Shown here: positions 11,132 to 24,618 of the stretch, piece after piece | How positions within the stretch are numbered: the first letter of the stretch is position 1 | Layout: every line of letters begins with the position of its first letter | Assembly: GCA_019914995.1 (NCBI GenBank) | Contig: CM034128.1 | Coordinates: forward strand, 2,048,501 to 2,112,500 | Length of the DNA: 64,000 nucleotides | Direction of reading: 5' to 3' | DNA from: Acanthochlamys bracteata | Lineage: Eukaryota; Streptophyta; Magnoliopsida; Pandanales; Velloziaceae | Notes under the pieces: generated by a model | Databases searched by the model: none | Seen by the model: the letters and a program-made list of their open reading frames with translations, nothing else | What the model was told of the DNA's origin: nothing | Position numbers and translations under genes: made by a program

Positions 11132-12007
11132 GAATTTAAAAGGCATTAATAGCGTGTTTATTTATTAATAAAAATGTATTTACATTAAATAATTTTTATA
11201 TTTATTATAATATTTTAAATTGTTATATTTATTTTTAAAGTTTATCTTTGGATCACAGTTTGATAAATCAGTAAGCTGTAAACCTGTTACTTTCTTAATT
11301 GGTGAGCTTTTAAATTGGTGGAACTTGTAAATAACAAATCATTTTGGGTTCATTACCTATATTTAAAACTTACCTTTTTATCAATTTTAACTTCCAGTTC
11401 ACCTCAAACTAAAGTAAATATAAAATTTAAAATAAAACTTTTATCAAAAAATTTATTTTGAATATTTAAATTTTAAATTAAAAATTTCACTTTTCTCACT
11501 TTAATACAAAGTACACAAAAATTACTATTTATTAAATTTATTTTAAACTTTAAACAGTTTTTATAAATTTAATTTTCGAAAAATAAATTTAATATCAAAG
11601 TAAAGACACTCGTACGTATAGATCGGAGAGTATTACATGGCCGAACATTGAATGCATCAGAGAATTGATCACTCGCTAGTCGCCAAAATAAAATTGAAAT
11701 TACAACCTATTGACGACCAGTATCAGTATGAGATTGAAATCAAATCCTTTATAGAGGAAGTCAAACATGATCTTGCATAAGTTGAAACTTACTTAGGTTA
11801 GAGCAGGCCAAACAACGTATCCTTACCGCTTGCATTACACATGCATCTGCCCTAGCTCAATCAATTAGAATACGTTTGGCTGAACTTTTAAAACAGTATC
11901 ATTTCAAATAAAAATTTTACGTTTTTTAATAATTTAAAAACATGCTGCTTCAGCTGCTATACATCTTTCAACAAGTTGGCGCATGCGACGACGGGCCGTT
12001 ACATTTA
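11132..12007. other. AT-rich spacer with repeat remnants
   Basis: About 11150-11600 resembles a second AT-rich element family (AATTTAATATCAAAGTAAAG near its end, similar to 53040). The rest is unremarkable. No gene is supported. Confidence 0.4.
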
Positions 12008-12268
12008 GGGGGCGTTTGGTAATACTTATAAAATAAAACTTTTCTAAAATATAAAATATTTTTAATTTTTTTAAAAAATAAATTTTATTTTTTTTATTTT
12101 TAAAAAAATAATAAAAATATGCAATAAAAAGATCTTATTTCGTAGAATTTTTTTACACTATCAAAATTTTTAAATAAATTTTTTAAATATTTATAAAATA
12201 TGTATCGAAAAACATAAAATAAAAAAAAATTGAAAAGCTGTTTATGATAAGCAGTGACAAACACGCTC
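12008..12268. mobile_element. Tourist-like MITE, copy 2, with TTA target duplication
   Basis: It starts GGGGGCGTTTGGTAATACTT and ends AAGCAGTGACAAACACGCTC. The trinucleotide TTA flanks both ends (12005-12007 and 12269-12271), the target-site pattern of PIF/Harbinger-class MITEs. The interior is AT-rich and non-coding. Confidence 0.75.
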
Positions 12269-12310
12269 TTAAAGCAGAAAACCCTTTTGGATCGAGATTG
12301 CTCGAGATCT

Positions 12311-12556
12311 AAAAAATCGTTTGACATTCTATTCTAAAAAAAATATTTAAAATTTTAAAAAATATAAAAGTATCTTTGTACTAAAATTTTTTAATTATTT
12401 TTTATTAATTTTTTTTAAACAAAAACTTATTTAGATATCTTTCATTTAAAAAATTTTTATTTAAAAATATGTTTAAATACTCCCTAAATCCAATAAATCT
12501 CTCAAACTTTTATTAAAACATTTTATTTTATAAGTAATTTTAAACATCCGGAGAGA
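12311..12556. mobile_element. Tourist-like MITE, degenerate copy
   Basis: It begins with an ATCGTTTGACATTCTATTCT end and has the AT-rich family interior. An inverted end near AATTTTAAACATCCGG marks the right border approximately. Confidence 0.35.
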
Positions 12557-13010
12557 GTTTAGTTTAGTCACATCAGGCAGAAAATATTAAAAGAAGCCGT
12601 TAACTAGGAATCGTGTTTTAGTATTCCAATACATTCTCAAAATAGATAAAATATTACACACACTGCATACGTGTATAGACAAAACAAAGAAATTTTAATC
12701 TTGAAACGGGAAAGGCAAACTCGAAATAATTTTCATCCAACGTTCTTTGGAAATTAGTTCCAAACTCGAGTAATACTGAAGTTAGAAAAAGTATATATTC
12801 ACCGTTAGTGGCCAAGTCATATCTGCAAGCGCACACTTTTTACCTCCAAACCGCCCGCCCATGCCTTAATTGTGGTTATTCTTAAAATTTCAAAGCAATT
12901 AAAATAATATAAAACCTAAAACAAAGACATGCATATAGTTGATAATGCATAGTTCTTAGAAAATTCACATTTCCTGATCATCTGCTAAACTTTTAAAGTG
13001 CATGCATGTA

Positions 13011-13018
13011 TATAAATA
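13011..13018 (+). promoter_or_regulatory. TATA box and RY element of SAUR copy 4
   Basis: TATAAATA lies about 50 bp upstream of the ATG at 13064. It is directly preceded by CATGCATG (13001-13008), an RY-type motif recognised by B3-domain factors in other plants. Confidence 0.6.
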
Positions 13019-13063
13019 ACCCTAGCTCTTAATATTATTGCTTCAATCATTCTAATTTCATCA

Positions 13064-13351
13064 ATGGAGGACAAGAGAACTAGGAAGGTGAAGAAGGGGT
13101 GCTTAACAGTGAGAGTAGGTCTAGATTACGCCGTTGACGATGAAAACGCCGTGAAGTTTGAGAGGTTTGTGGTGCCTATATCTTATCTACATCACCCTTT
13201 GTTCAGCAAACTGCTTGAGAAAGCTCAGGAGTTGTATGGATTTGGATCATCTGATGAACCTATCAAGTTGCCTTGCTCTGTCGATGAGTTTCTTCGTGTT
13301 CAGCGGTTTATTGAGAACAGCTCTACTTCAACATCAACTCGTGGCCGATAA
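13064..13351 (+). CDS. SAUR family auxin-responsive protein
   Basis: This is a single-exon 95-aa SAUR. It starts MEDKRTRKVKKGCLTVRVGL, then has ERFVVPISYLHHPLFSKLL, YGFGSSDEPIKLPCSVDEF and a Ser/Thr-rich tail ending TRGR. It is the fourth and most diverged member of the cluster, in the same orientation as the broken first copy. Length and intron-free structure fit the family. No lesion is seen. Confidence 0.92.
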   Translation: MEDKRTRKVKKGCLTVRVGLDYAVDDENAVKFERFVVPISYLHHPLFSKLLEKAQELYGFGSSDEPIKLPCSVDEFLRVQRFIENSSTSTSTRGR

Positions 13352-14113
13352 AGTCACAGCAGTACGGTGCAGGGCCTGCTGGCAAAGGCAGAGGCAATGC
13401 TTTCATTAATTTCTCCAACTAGTGATTATGTATAGTTCATGCTTCCCTGTATTCATTAAAGTGTTCTCTTCATTCATTCGTGGATTAATACAAACTCTCG
13501 AATTTTTTTATAAGAATTTGATCATGAATGCTTGCTCGTATTTTTGCAATACATTCGTTGGAGGCGTTAGGAACTGTACTCAGCAAGCACTATACTAATT
13601 TTAAGACGAGTTGTCAAAATGTAGAAAAAGTAAAATATGTAGTCGATTCTGTAAAATGCCAACTCAAGAAGTACCTAAATTACGGAAACTAGACTGTTTG
13701 GGTAGATATTAAAAGTACAGTCTGTTTGGGCTGAATGTGGGCTTTGTTAAGTTGGTCACGGCCCACATGTTGTACACTGATCTCTCAATCTCTTTATAAT
13801 GAAATTGACTTATTTCTTGTTTTTCTGGGAAAAATTTAATAAAATGAACATTTTCTTTTCGTTCTCGGGAAGAGCAGAACAAGCTCTCTTTCTCCAGCGC
13901 GGGAATTCTTTTTATTGCTTTCTTCTTCTTTAGCGCGAAAACTTTTTCCCGCTAAAATTTCTATCCCTCTCAACAATTCAGAAAAAAAACACGAAACAAA
14001 ATAAAATTTTAAAACCGTAGCTCTAATTATTAAAATTTTTTTTTGTCTGTTTTCTATAATCAAGCGTTATCCAATTTCCTGTTTAATTCAATTAACAATC
14101 CATCGATTGATCT

Positions 14114-14118
<5 letters not shown>
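13352..14118. other. SAUR 3' region and ELG1 promoter/leader
   Basis: No gene is seen here. The stretch before 14119 is the likely promoter and 5' leader of the ATAD5/ELG1-like gene. Confidence 0.5.

Positions 14119-14150
<32 letters not shown>
14119..14150 (+). repeat. (GA)16 microsatellite in 5' leader
   Basis: A perfect run of about 16 GA units ends 12 bp before the ELG1-like start codon. GA/CT tracts in 5' leaders are common in plants and can bind BBR/BPC GAGA factors. Confidence 0.9.
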
Positions 14151-14153
<3 letters not shown>

Positions 14154-14162
14154 TTACAATCG

Positions 14163-17100
14163 ATGGCGGAGATTGGTGAGGGGGAAACGAAGAAGCCAAC
14201 ACCGAGGCGGCGGTGCGTGCAATCGAAGCTTTTCTTCACTCCGCCGGAATCTGGTGGTGGTGGGGTCCGCAGAGAGGTGGATGAGGAGAACGATGGCGAC
14301 GGTGAAGGCGAGATCGAGATCTCGCCGAGTGGCAACGGGAGAAAACAAAAACCGAAGCTTGGTGCTGGTGAGTCTCTGGAAGAAGCGGAGATCAACGGTC
14401 GAAAGGGGAAGCGGCGGATATCAAGAGCTACTGAAACGGTGAATATTTGTGCTTGATTTCTAATTCTACCTACATTGCTAGAATCACTCTACGTTTTTTG
14501 GAGTGTTCAAGAACAATAAGAAATCTATTCCATTGTTAGTTCCCATAATCTATTTGGCTGTTAGCTCAGATTTAGTTTTAAGAGTTTAGAGTGCGACATG
14601 CATTAGAGGTAGCTTAATCTTATGCAGAATTTGTTCTCAGTCTCCAGATATCATCAAGGAAGCACCTCGATCCAGTTGTAGATACAAAAAGACTTCTTCC
14701 TTAAGCGGTAAGTCATTTATTATTTTGGACGACAAGTTTCATTTTTACTGGTGTCTCTTCGCATTATATTCTGCTAGGCCTTTAACGTAATGACTTGCTA
14801 ACGTTTTCTCTTAACTCTCTGTTAATTTGATGGTGCAATGTTAGAAAGCAGCCCCAAGAGATGTGAAAAGGGGAAATCACAAGACGATGCAGCAGATGTA
14901 AAAATATGTACGGGTATGTTTCACTAGAATCTTTACTAAGACAGTTATCATGATGTTTGGTTCCAAAATGAGTAAGGATTTTACTTGTAATCATATGTTT
15001 GACCTATAGTTTAATGACTAAACATTGAGAAGTTCCTCTATGTGCCTAGTATAGATAAACTTGAAGGAGTTAGTTATAATTAGTTGGACTCATCAATTTG
15101 AATATGTAGAGTTGTACTCCTTGTGCACCTATATTCTATGTCCATGTTGTATCTGTCAGACAAACTACCTGGACTTGCTTAGGTTGTAGAATTAAAGGTG
15201 AATAAAGAATAGCTAATTGAAAATATCACAAGAGAACTTGTTTGCTTCATTGTGCTAGATTGACAATAGTGATCCCGAAGTTAAAGACTGAACTTAAGTT
15301 GCTGTCCGAATTCTTTTATCATTTATATCCCTTTATGTCTAGCTCATTCATGACATCAGTAAGAAAGACCTTTATTTCTCTTCATCTGTTTTTCTTCATG
15401 CCTAAACTTGGTAAAATGAAATTTCTGGTTATTAGGAGATTGACTTAGTTTATCATCAACCCATGCCAACTGTTATTACCTTCGTGATTTTGCTGAAATT
15501 TGGGCATGCTTTGTTTATTGACATGTAGATGAGCATTATGATGAGAATTTGAGCAGTGAGTGTGGACGTCCTACTCTTACCAAGGGTCAAAATCTTAAGC
15601 TCAAGATGAGGCAGAAGAATGCCATCTCTGATTGTAAAAGAGATTTTGACAATGATAGTCCAAATCTACAGCAGTGTATTGATTTACGATTTGAGGCAAG
15701 AAGAGCAGCAGAGGTACTTTTAAATAGTATGCATGTATAGTCACATTGAAAGTCTTTCACTGGAGGCATTGAATCTTACTCACGTAGTATTTGTTTCATT
15801 TCCAAGATTGTAATCTCTTTGATTATAGATATCTATTGTTTGTGGTTTAACAAATTAGAAGATGAATAAATTTTAGTAAAAAGATTTACACAACACTTCC
15901 TTATGTAGTTCTTTGTTTTATTGTTGGCATATGTTTGCTTCTCATCATCCTGATATACCATGAGGTATTATAGTTTAGCGCAGTATGTTTCAATCATGCT
16001 GCTTTTGAGTTCATTAGCTACAGAGTGGTGGTCCTTATTCAATCATGTATTGTCGGGGTTGTAAACTCATTGCTTTTAATTTGATTCATGTTAATCCCAC
16101 ATTCATTTTATTTTACTACACACTATTTATTTTTCTTAACAAGAAGCAAAAATTAATCTGGTGTTTGAAAGCGAGAAATTGAGCCATACTAGTTTGATTA
16201 GAAAAGTCTAGGGACTTGAGCAAATTGCATAGAATGATTAATTCATAAAGCTACTATAAAGCTGCTCGAATATCCTAAATCACATGCTTTTTAGTTTTTA
16301 TATGTAGGCTTTTGTCATTTATTTTCAATTTGACAAGAAAGTGTTATAGTTTGATATTGCTAATATTTTTTTCTTTAATAAGGAAAATTTACGCCTTTTT
16401 GCGGGGAAGCAAACCCATCCATTCTTCAGTTTCTGGAAAACAACAAAGAAGGCATCTGAAATGACAGATATAGTAAAATGGGAGGGAAAACATATATCTG
16501 AGGAAAGCAATTTCTTGTCGGTGCATGTATTTGATGCAGAAGAGGTATTGGTGCCTTTGATTGTTAATCCTATGTTGAATTGGCTACCAGTTCGGGTTGA
16601 CTTATGTCAATCGTAATAGGATGACGTTCCATTGGATTGGAGGAATTGGTTGATTACAGAGACGCCTAGAACTAATGAGTTTGCCTTTACAAATGTGCTG
16701 CCCGTATTAGAGGGTTCCTTACAGCCCTTAACAGTGGATGCTATTTCTTGTAAGGGGGATCATATCAATGACTTAGTTGATGATGGAACAAAAAATCCAT
16801 GTGGATCTTCAGGTTTCTCTCCTCGCATCTTGTCTAATGGGCGAATGATTCCGGACGCGTTCTCTCAGACTGAGATGGTATACTTCCATCTCTGTTTATT
16901 ATTTTATTATTTTTATACTATCCTCAATACTACTAATCGATCAGTTTTATTTGCATTTTTCATTGTCCACTTGTGTTATTTCAGGTTCAGGCCAATGGTA
17001 GCCTTTCCTCTGCATTCAAAAGTGAAAATGTCTCTCATAGCCTAGAAGGTTATCATGAGAAGATGACTAAAGAAAGGTGAAGTTCCTTTTTGTTTTCAGT

Positions 17101-20100
17101 TATTACAGTAATTGGGCGCGCTTTTAAGTTCTTGCATCCCTAATTTTCTTTTAACCTTTATTACATAGTTCTTGTGTTCACTTGTACCATCTCAATTGAT
17201 AGCCCTTGACATTTTAAATTTCAAAGAACCTTTTCTGCTTGCTAGTCGTAAGAGTATAATGACCTATCAATGTTATAATAATGTATTCACAATCTATCTG
17301 TGTAATTTCTGACCATTTCACTCTAGACTTAGCTTTGCATTGTGCTTTGAATTTAGGTTTATTGTAAAGAAACCATGACAGATTACCTTGAATTTAGGTT
17401 AGATTCATACTATCAGAGGTGCAGTTCTCTATCTCCAGGTGGCTTATGGACTCACAGATACCGGCCTGAGATTGCCTTAGAGGTAAGTTTATCATGTTAT
17501 TGTTGTCATATTATTCTACCTTATTTCGTTGTAAAAGGGTTTAACGCTTTGCATTCAGCTTTTTCATTTACTAAGTCCCTGTGCAGATTTGTGGAAACCG
17601 TGAACCTATTATGTTCCTCAGCGACTGGCTTAACTCTTGGCATGGATGTGTGCCGAAGAACAGAAGTCCTCAATGTAGCATTCCTTATGATGTTGAAGAC
17701 CTGGAAGATAGCTTATACATAGATGATGTTTCTGAAACAGAAGATGATGCAGATAAAGGCAGGAATGTTTTGCTGATCACTGGACCAGTTGGGGTATGTG
17801 CTTGCCAGCAGTACTAGTACCTGTTTTCAAATTTCTGTGTTTAATAATAATCAGTAGCTTGTTTTCAATAGAAGCCAGAATGCAGGTGAAACACTCATCT
17901 GATTCATTCATTCTCATATTTATTAGAATCATTATTTTTCACTTGAAGGACCTTTGGATCTTTACTTCACTTAATTTTAAAATCCAAAAGTGAATCTTGT
18001 TACGAAATCCTTCTCAAGAAGACTTCTGTGCTCAAACAGCAGAAAGTCAGATCGTCCCATCTACTCCCTTTCTTTTGCTTTTTGTTCTTTTACTCTTTTG
18101 ACGCTTAGGTTCCTCTTTCAGTTATTTATTTTACATAATCTCTACCTAATGCTTACAAATTATTGAGACTTCATAAGTCCAGCCAAGTGCATTGTTTCAT
18201 TTTGCAAATTAAAGAAACTTCTTGCTTATGATCCAAAGCTTTCTTCTTTGAAATAATTTTCTGTTATATATAGAATTATGTAAGACTGGTCTCAGGAGCA
18301 ATTAGTAATTATAGACCACAACAAAAACTAAGCAATAGAATGATACCTTTTGCTATCTGCAAATAGAAAGGCGTTCTATCTTTCACAATATTCTTAAAAA
18401 TAAAGTTCTGTTGCTGTTTCATGATGTTTCTTCCTTTCACTCATTTACTTCGGTACCTAAGGCCTGGATCTTTTAAATAGACTTGCATCTTGCTCTATGT
18501 CTTAGAACTGTATATTACGAAGTGTTTTTGTTTTTGGGATGACTTTCATATTTAAATTCATCTTACCTTTTTTCTCAGTGTGGAAAGTCAGCTGCCATAT
18601 ATGCTTGTGCAAAAGAGCAAGGATTTGAAGTGATTGAGGTATGTCTAATGCTTCCTTAACATTCCTTTCATGCTTTCTTCTATGGTTGCAGTTTATTACT
18701 ACTATATCTTCAGTACAATCAAAATGTTGAAGGCTTCAGTAAAGTACTTCCATTTTTTGTTAAGCAGATTGGATACTTAAATGCCCATGTGTTTTGGACC
18801 AATTACATGTCTGCACCTTTGAGTGAGAAACGTTGTTATGAATTGTTGCATGTTAGTAACTTAGTATTTCACTCTTGTATTTTTTCTTTTTGTGCAACTC
18901 TTTTATGAGGACCTGATTCCTAGGAATTTGTATCTCTCACTTAAACGATGCTTAAGTTTACTAAATTGGCCTTTACCCATGTATTTTTTATGAGCTACAG
19001 GTCAATGCTTCTGATTTGAGAACTGGATCACGTGTGAAAGACAAGTTTGGAGAAGCAACAGAATCTCATGGTTTTGGCAGATGGTTAGAATTTCTTATTT
19101 CATGATTTTCTTCTTTAGGAAGCCTTCAATTATATTTACTTTATGTGGGGGGTATCTTGTCCTGGATGACACACTTTTTATCACATATTTAGACACATCG
19201 ACCCTGGTTATGTTTCATTGTGCTTAGAATCATGAGATCCATGATAAAACATTTTTGTCGCAATAAGTTAGTACAATTAAAAAATTCAAAATAAGCAGCA
19301 TGTTTCCACGATGATACCATGAAAATATAAAGCTGTGGCTTGTATAGAAAATGTGAACTTGAGATCTTTCACAGTTTAAGATTACTCAAAACATGAGGTA
19401 AATACATTGCATAAGATTAGAAAGAAAGGCTGGAATTGCATTGATTTCTCAATTTTGTATGCTTCAACTAAAACTGCTTCACTTAAACTTGCTGCTTCAG
19501 ATCATTATGAATAGCTTCTTAATTGCCGTCGTGCACGATCAGCAGGATCTGCTGGTCTATGTTGCTTATTCATGACAAATAGAGCTACCACTATCGCAAA
19601 TTCTTAAAATGGGAATTTCCTATAAAATCAAATGCAACTTGCAATTCTGCATTCAAATTATTCCAGGATGGCAATTAAGATTTTAGTTATTGGTTCTGTC
19701 TAAACCAAATATCCATACTTTACTCCTTTATTGCAAAGGATCAATTCCTATATTTTGAGATCCGTAGTCTTTTGCAGTGTATCATCTAACCATAGAATTG
19801 CTTAATTGAAGTTCAATATTCAGATGAAGTGCAGAGTGAATAAAAATATAATCTTCTTTGTCATGCTACCGTGATTTGCAGGTCGCTTGAGGAGGATATT
19901 TCTTTCAAGAAGAACCATTTCCCTGGATATACATCAAATCAGTCTGATGTCATAGAAGTTGGCAAGCTTCTTGATGAGTCAATTGAACTAGCTGAGAAAA
20001 TCACTGATCAGGATGTGACCCATGTGGAATGCGATATAGAAAATTTCTCTAATAGTCAAGTTGCAACTAAATCTTTGATTCTTTTTGAAGATGTGGATAT

Positions 20101-23100
20101 TGTTTTTGATGAAGATCGTGGTTTTATCTCTGCTATTCTTCAGTTGGCAGAGAGCTCAAAAAGGCCCATCATTCTAACAAGCAACAGTGAGTTATCTACA
20201 ATTGAGTAATGAAGAAGGATATTCGACATTATTACTTATATCCTGTTAGTATACTTCTAAAAGTTCTGATTATCATGCAGATGAAGAGCCAATGTTACCC
20301 CATCCTTTAAATAGACTAGTCCTGAATTTCAAGCTACCATCATCTTCAGAGTTGTTCTATCATGTTTGGAAGGTAAATTTTAGGAGCTCAACATGGACAT
20401 GGTGATTTTGAAATCCTTCACCGGGGTAGTTTGATTTAATACGATTATTGTTAATCTATAGATTTGTGATGGTGAAAATGCTGATATTTCACCCAGTATA
20501 CTGGACCACTTGATTAATTTTTGCCAGAGAGATATTCGTAGAACTGTTACGTTTCTTCAATTCTGGTGTCAAGGGAAAGGAAGCAGTACAGGTTAGTAAG
20601 ATTGTTTTAAAAAGGATATGTGTCTATCATTTCTGAGGGTTTTATTTTGAATTATATCCTTATCGCAAGTCCGCTGTTCTGATGAGATAATATTTCTGAA
20701 GTATCTTTTCTTATAATAGGTATTACCAGTGAAGTTTGGATGCAAATAGATTGATAATTGGTGGTTTATGATTAATGTCCAATTTCTTATTGCATGCTCT
20801 GAAGGATGCCTTAGGTCTAATAAGACTTTATGCAGCTTTATATGTGATTATATCTGCTATACTAGTTACCATATGCTTGGAGCTTGCTTCTATTACTATA
20901 GTGCACTTATAAGGTAAAAGCTTTGAGATGTATACTTTATTTACCTTGATTCTTTCTGCAGAGAGAAATGTGCATTGCACTTACAGTCCTCTGCTACTAG
21001 ATATAAATGCTGCACACAAAGTAATCCCAAGAATAATTCCCTGGGAATTTAGATGTGAGTTGGCTGAAAAGGTGGAAGAAGAATTAAGTAAAGCTATTTC
21101 TCAGATTGGAGAAGAGATAATTTTAGCAGATCTTCCCAAAGATCAATATATAACTCCAACAAAAATGCAGGATTCTTCATTTTGTTTGGCCAATAACCTG
21201 TCCTCAACTATCAAAAGCTTGAGGAAAGGTAGATTAAAGAAGAAGCCATTTTCTCCTGGAGAATGTTTGAGTAATGATCTTGATGACTACTCTGATGCTT
21301 TGGATTCACCGGTGAGGGTTGATAGACATACGAGACGTGCTATATTCCCTTCACAATCAGATGATGAATTGCGAAATGGCAGTCCTCAAGTTCAAAGGAC
21401 AGATCCACTACACCCTACAGATGCCTTGCTGCCATATTGTTTTTCTCCTCATCTTATGCAGTCAAGTGCAAATGGAATTAATATTGCAAAGCCAATTCCT
21501 TTTGCTTTGCAATTCGGAAAGGAAGACACTATCGCCAATGAAAGCTCAGAAGCGGCATCTATTTCACATGTTTGCGATACATTTAAGCTGCAAGATGTGT
21601 CATGCGAATCAGAATCACCTCTTTGTGCCGGAGTCAATGAGAAGGATATTACTCTTCCTCTGGAGGTTTCACATGATCTTTTATCAGTCAGTTTGTTCAA
21701 TTTCACTCCATCTTCAAGTGCAGTTCCGGGAGCTATTCAGAATGAGTTTGGTGGAGGTGTTTTCAGGATAAATGGATATTTGGAAGAAAATGTGGGAAAT
21801 GCATGTGACGTAGAAGTAGAATCAGTTCATGGAACTGATGAAACCAAAGAATTTCAAGATGATGGTGTGAAACATGCTTCAATAGGATATCAGATGTTGG
21901 ATGAATGCAGTCACACTGATTGCAGCAGGTGTATGGACTCTAAAGATAATGCAGAATGCCTGAATGTTGGTTTGTTGCGAGAGACCTGGAAAACTTTGCG
22001 TGACAAGCGTAACGTTCTGAAGGCATGTTTAGCAACTGATTGGAAAGAAGCTTGCTTGGTTGTAAATGTTACTTCAAAACTGACACATATAATATCAGAG
22101 GCCGATGTTTTGTTTAGTAGCTGCAGCCATTGTTTCTCTGTAAGTTGTCTAACAGCCATTGTTGTGAATAAAGTATTTCTTATTTTTTATGAAAGAAAGT
22201 TCCTGAACCTTTTTATGAACATTGCAGGATGTTCTGGAGCCGTCATCGACAGCTTTGGTAGAGTTAGATGATTTCTGCTGGTATGATCGGCAATGTCAGA
22301 TTGGATCCACATATGCCGAACATGGCCTTTGCATGTACACAGGGAAGTGTGCTGCAATGGGGTCAACTTTGGGCTTGCAAGATCCAGTAGACTTGACATG
22401 GGAGTTACTTGCTTCTAGCACAAACACATTGGCTCTAGGAAAGTTGCTAACTAGTCAAGCATCATATGCTGGAGGAAATTTGACTCAATCTAGACATTGC
22501 ATCTCAGCTAAAAGGTAAGAGTTGATTTTACAACTCTTTGTTTTATATAATTCTTTTTTATTATTTTAATTTTTAAATCCAGCTGCACTATGTTCTCTTT
22601 GTCCATTTAGCAGCTAGTTTGAGTGAGTGATGACCCAAGTCTCGCTCTTCTCCCTAAGATCGGACAGCTGGGCGATTTCTTGTGAGGGAGACATATAGCT
22701 GATACCTTCTATAAACAATCTTGGTCATTGAACTTGAAGATGTTTTCTTGTCGTCTTTGAACTTTGATATCACCTTTATGACAGTCCTTTTGCGCCAACT
22801 GCACTCTTCAGTTTGTTTCAGTTGTTTGCCTAACTAAGTTGCTAGTTGTGATTATTTAGTATGCTTTCTTATAAACCTTAAATATGCGACCTTTTCTGCA
22901 GTTCTGTCCAGCATATTCTGTACAACACAAGGCCTTAAAGAATATTTTTATAACATAACATGTCATATTAGCAAGTCAAACTATGAAGATTAGATGCTGT
23001 GATAATGATCGATGTCAACTAAAATCCTATTGCCAAATCTCAACTTCTGAAAGTTGGTGGGACCAACGTGAGTGAGTTATAATGTTTCTGGACACCACTG

Positions 23101-23750
23101 TCAAACCTTGGATGTAATGTCATGGCCTACATGTCAACTGTCAAAAACAAATGTATATTGTCATGGCCTTTTCATATTCCTTGCTTTTGTACTATTATTT
23201 TCCAATCTCTGCACCAAGCTTGGGAACTGATGGTATACATAGTCCCAAGACTTTTACAATCTCTTATGTATCTGAAGAAGACCATTTGGCAACTCATGTT
23301 TTCTATACAGGAAAGGAGAAACTGAGGTCTACAGAGCCATTGCTTCTTCATTTCCTACAAGGTTAACTATGGCTTTCGAAGGTTCTGCATACCATGAATA
23401 TTTGTCTTTCATGAGCCAGATATCTAAGATAGAAAGTGATCGACTCTCTAAAACCTTGATCAGTAATCATAGACGAAGGTAACTGCATATGATGCTCTGC
23501 AGCTGCTTAATTAATTGTTTGATCATGCTGCTCCTTTTTTTTGTGCTTCTTTTAGGATTTATGAGTTTTTAGGTTTTGCCAGTATCATACAACTGAATTT
23601 GCTGAGCTTGTGAAATATATAGGTTAACTGTTTTGCGTCTCTGTTTGCAGATCTCGTGCTTCTAGACGCTATTTAAGCTTGGCATTACCTGAACATGCAG
23701 AATTATTGGCGCAGAGCTTTTGTTTTGGTGATAGTGTTGAAGGTTCATAA
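14163..23750 (+). CDS. ATAD5/ELG1-like AAA+ PCNA-unloading factor
   Basis: The ATAD5/Elg1 family is the large subunit of an RFC-like complex that removes PCNA from chromatin after replication. Eighteen exons give 1267 aa: 14163-14438, 14641-14707, 14845-14913, 15529-15713, 16383-16544, 16620-16877, 16985-17076, 17398-17482, 17587-17793, 18579-18638, 19001-19083, 19882-20186, 20281-20372, 20462-20591, 20962-22139, 22228-22514, 23311-23478 and 23651-23750. The exons sum to an exact multiple of three with no internal stop. Visible motifs are HPFFSFWK (about 210), LWTHRYRP (about 385), Walker A GPVGCGKS (about 465, split by an intron), Walker B ILFEDVDIVFDE (about 580) and IILTSN sensor 1. Next come FCQRDIRRTVTFLQFW and a long acidic linker. 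The C-terminal FCWYDRQ and YHEYLSFMSQI blocks resemble ATAD5. The N-terminus is basic and disordered. Start chosen: first ATG after the GA tract, which opens the frame. Confidence 0.9.
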
Positions 23751-24618
23751 TGCACAAGCCAAAAAGCACAGCCTCAATAGCATGACCAGTCATCCGCTCA
23801 CCATTATAATCTAAACAAACTGGATAGATTTGAAGTGCGAACTCAATTCCATGATTACGGTGGCTGCTTTTTTTTGCTTGCCACCAAGATGGTTATCATC
23901 TCTTCCAGATGAAGAGGCCATTTCATAGCCACATTGTTTTTCTCATAGTGTCTTATTGGTCGCAAATGTACTGCTGCTGCAGCAGGATGCACGCTTGTCT
24001 TATGCAGTCACCTAGTTGCTAGCTAGGCCTCGTGCCAATGTTTGTATCGTGCAGAGAGTTGTGATGCAATAGATGAGAAGGTAGCAGAAGAGGCTAGTGA
24101 ATCGAGTTTCTGGCGGAGACAAAAATTAGCTGCAAGAAGTCATGGAGTATCTGGCACTATTTCTTTCACAAGTTCCTAACAGTTTGTAGGAACTTGTTCC
24201 AACAGTTCCACAAGATTAAAGCATATTTCTCTGACAATCATTCAAATAAATAAAGAAAGTACACAAATCCTGTACCTTGAACGCATAAATTACACTTACG
24301 AAGTGACTGACAAAACTTTATAAGATGGTAGAATGATGTCAGGTTGCAGGATTCTATCAACTTTATAAAATAGTAGAATGATGCATAGTTACACCTTATA
24401 ACATACCCCTTTCCTTTAGAGATAGCAAATTCTATGTTACAAGTTTACAACAACGTTTACATCTTTATCTCGTTTATATATATTAGGCTGCCCCCTTGTC
24501 TAATTGCTATTTTCACACTGTTGCTCATATACAACACAAAAGAACATTAAATTGGGACGATATGGACGAAGATCTCCTAAGGCTAATTCTGTTGACATGA
24601 AGTTAATAAACTCAATCT
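23751..24618. other. 3' UTRs of convergent ELG1-like and RCC1-like genes
   Basis: This 868-bp stretch lies between two stop codons facing each other. It contains no supported ORF; overlapping 3' transcript ends are possible. Confidence 0.6.

Noticed and set aside
14060..14395. 111-codon minus-strand ORF
   Set aside because: It is antisense to ELG1-like exon 1; the poly-Leu/Ser run is a translation of the GA repeat.
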